6,484 bases of DNA from NCBI GenBank assembly GCA_900553305.1, contig USDI01000131.1, positions 1 through 6,484 of the forward strand. Reading direction: 5' to 3'. Below, one piece after another: positions 5,963 to 6,484 of the stretch (the stretch's first letter is position 1; every line of letters starts with the position of its first letter). Source of the DNA: an uncultured Lachnospiraceae bacterium. GTDB taxonomy: Bacteria; Bacillota; Clostridia; Lachnospirales; Lachnospiraceae. Under the pieces are notes generated by a model that was not told where the DNA came from, ran no database searches, and was given only the letters and a program-made list of their open reading frames with translations. Both the position numbers and the translations under genes were made by a program.

Positions 5963-6268
5963 TTATGTCTCCGGTCCGTATCCCTCTTCCTCAGCCCTTA
6001 CCTTACACCCATTCTTATAAGAGCCGATCCGGCAGATATCTGCTTTCTGACTTTCCATGCAGAATTTACAAGAAGGACAGGCTTTTGCCTCACCGCCAAA
6101 ATCTCTCGGTACACCTTCATTATTTTCATTATGTCTGCAATCATAGCACCAACAGCTGCTACATTCAATAAATTGCGGAAATTCTTCTAAAAAATGTGTT
6201 TCCGACAGCAGATCTAAAAAATCCATCTGTCCTTCAATCTGTTTTTTCAATGATATCCCCCATGTCAC
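5963..6268 (-). CDS. Small cysteine-rich, probably metal-binding protein of unknown function
   Basis: A soluble protein of 101 residues from the GTG at 6268. It has nine Cys in ordered clusters: CSSCWCYDC (36-44, CxxCxCxxC), CPSCKFC (64-70, CxxCxxC), then single Cys79 and Cys88, plus His46. This suggests two or more Zn2+ sites or, less likely, an Fe-S centre. No signal peptide or membrane segment is seen. I do not recognise the family. The start is uncertain: GTG 6268, TTG 6250 (after GGGGGAT, 6-nt spacing) and ATG 6226 (MDFLDLLSETHFLEEF, after GAAGGAC) are all possible, and conserved-looking sequence begins near the ATG. It is the first visible gene of the minus-strand operon with the antiporter and serine hydrolase, so it may relate to cation or metal sensing; that is guilt by association only. 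Confidence 0.72.
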   Translation of the reverse strand: MTWGISLKKQIEGQMDFLDLLSETHFLEEFPQFIECSSCWCYDCRHNENNEGVPRDFGGEAKACPSCKFCMESQKADICRIGSYKNGCKVRAEEEGYGPET

Positions 6269-6269
6269 A

Positions 6270-6297
6270 AAATCCCCACCATTATTGATGGGGATTT
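6270..6297. terminator. Hairpin just upstream of the Cys-rich gene
   Basis: AAATCCCCA (6270-6278) and TGGGGATTT (6289-6297) form a perfect 9-bp stem with a 10-nt loop. On the minus strand a short run of four T (6272-6269) overlaps the end of the stem and the GTG start codon follows directly. It may end an upstream minus-strand gene outside the window. If so, transcription of the Cys-rich gene begins further in and one of the internal starts is used. It may also be a 5'-UTR control hairpin. Confidence 0.5.
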
Positions 6298-6309
6298 CAT
6301 TTCCATATG

Positions 6310-6464
6310 GTAACTATTCAGAGCCATGCAAATTATGATAATATGGACGTCGAATGCTTGCATTCGTAAGGATATTTAGCATAATTTATATGGCGAAGTA
6401 ACCCCATTCGTAAAACTCAAGTTGCGTTAGCAACGGTTTTACGAATGGGGGTCTGAATAGTTAC
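6310..6464. repeat. 155-bp palindromic element with 13-bp terminal inverted repeats and two hairpin arms
   Basis: Ends GTAACTATTCAGA (6310-6322) and TCTGAATAGTTAC (6452-6464) are perfect inverted repeats. Inside lie two long hairpins. Arm 1 (6323-6394) pairs GCCATGCAAATTATG with CATAATTTATATGGC (13 of 15) and is topped by CGAATGC/GCATTCG (6351-6366). Arm 2 (6402-6450) pairs CCCCATTCGTAAAAC with its exact complement and is topped by GTTGC/GCAAC. The trinucleotide ATG flanks both ends (6307-6309, 6465-6467), a possible 3-bp target duplication. No coding potential is evident. It resembles a small non-autonomous mobile repeat (MITE- or REP-like) or a structured RNA with a three-way junction. Copies elsewhere in the genome cannot be seen from here. 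Confidence 0.75.
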
Positions 6465-6484
6465 ATGATTTCTTAATTATTCAT

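Noticed and set aside
1..6484. CRISPR array, tRNA or rRNA genes, prophage or autonomous transposase
   Set aside because: No regularly spaced repeats, no cloverleaf, no rRNA-like sequence and no transposase or integrase reading frame were found on either strand.

Overview
The window looks like chromosomal DNA from a low-GC, anaerobic Gram-positive bacterium of the Clostridia, most likely a gut Lachnospiraceae relative. This rests on AT-rich codon use, strong GGAGG-type ribosome binding sites, tight operons and the gene families present. No genus can be assigned from sequence alone.

Layout. Minus strand, left part: a CNNM/CorC-type (HlyC-like) membrane protein of the Mg2+/divalent-cation transport family (111-1352). 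It is followed 33 nt downstream by the start of another gene that runs off the left edge, and whose reading frame is broken at a run of nine A residues. Plus strand, centre: a two-gene KdpD/KdpE-like two-component system. The short DUF4118 histidine kinase (1669-2751) overlaps its OmpR-type response regulator (2741-3451) by 11 nt, and a good sigma-A promoter lies at 1607-1635. A long perfect inverted repeat (3458-3504) separates this operon from a convergent minus-strand operon. Read in its own direction, that operon has a small Cys-rich protein (6268-5963), a CPA2-type cation:proton antiporter (5928-4738) and a cytosolic SxxK serine hydrolase (4713-3544). The right end (6310-6464) holds a non-coding 155-bp element with perfect 13-bp terminal inverted repeats enclosing two long hairpin arms.

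Functional theme. Three of the five recognisable products concern cations: divalent-cation transport, monovalent cation/proton antiport, and a regulator family best known for K+/ionic-stress control. Neither kdpFABC nor any other obvious K+ importer is in the window, so the targets of the two-component system are unknown.

Most interesting region. The 316-bp divergent intergenic space (1353-1668) is not empty. On the minus strand, ahead of the CNNM gene, there is an extended -10 promoter, a very good SD with a 31-codon GTG-start ORF whose first ten codons include five acidic residues, and a 16-position terminator stem with a U6 tract. The last third of the small ORF lies inside that stem. This is the layout of a translation-controlled transcription attenuator. 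Together with a Mg2+-family transporter downstream, it suggests a ribosome-based cation-sensing leader; that is a hypothesis, not something demonstrated here.
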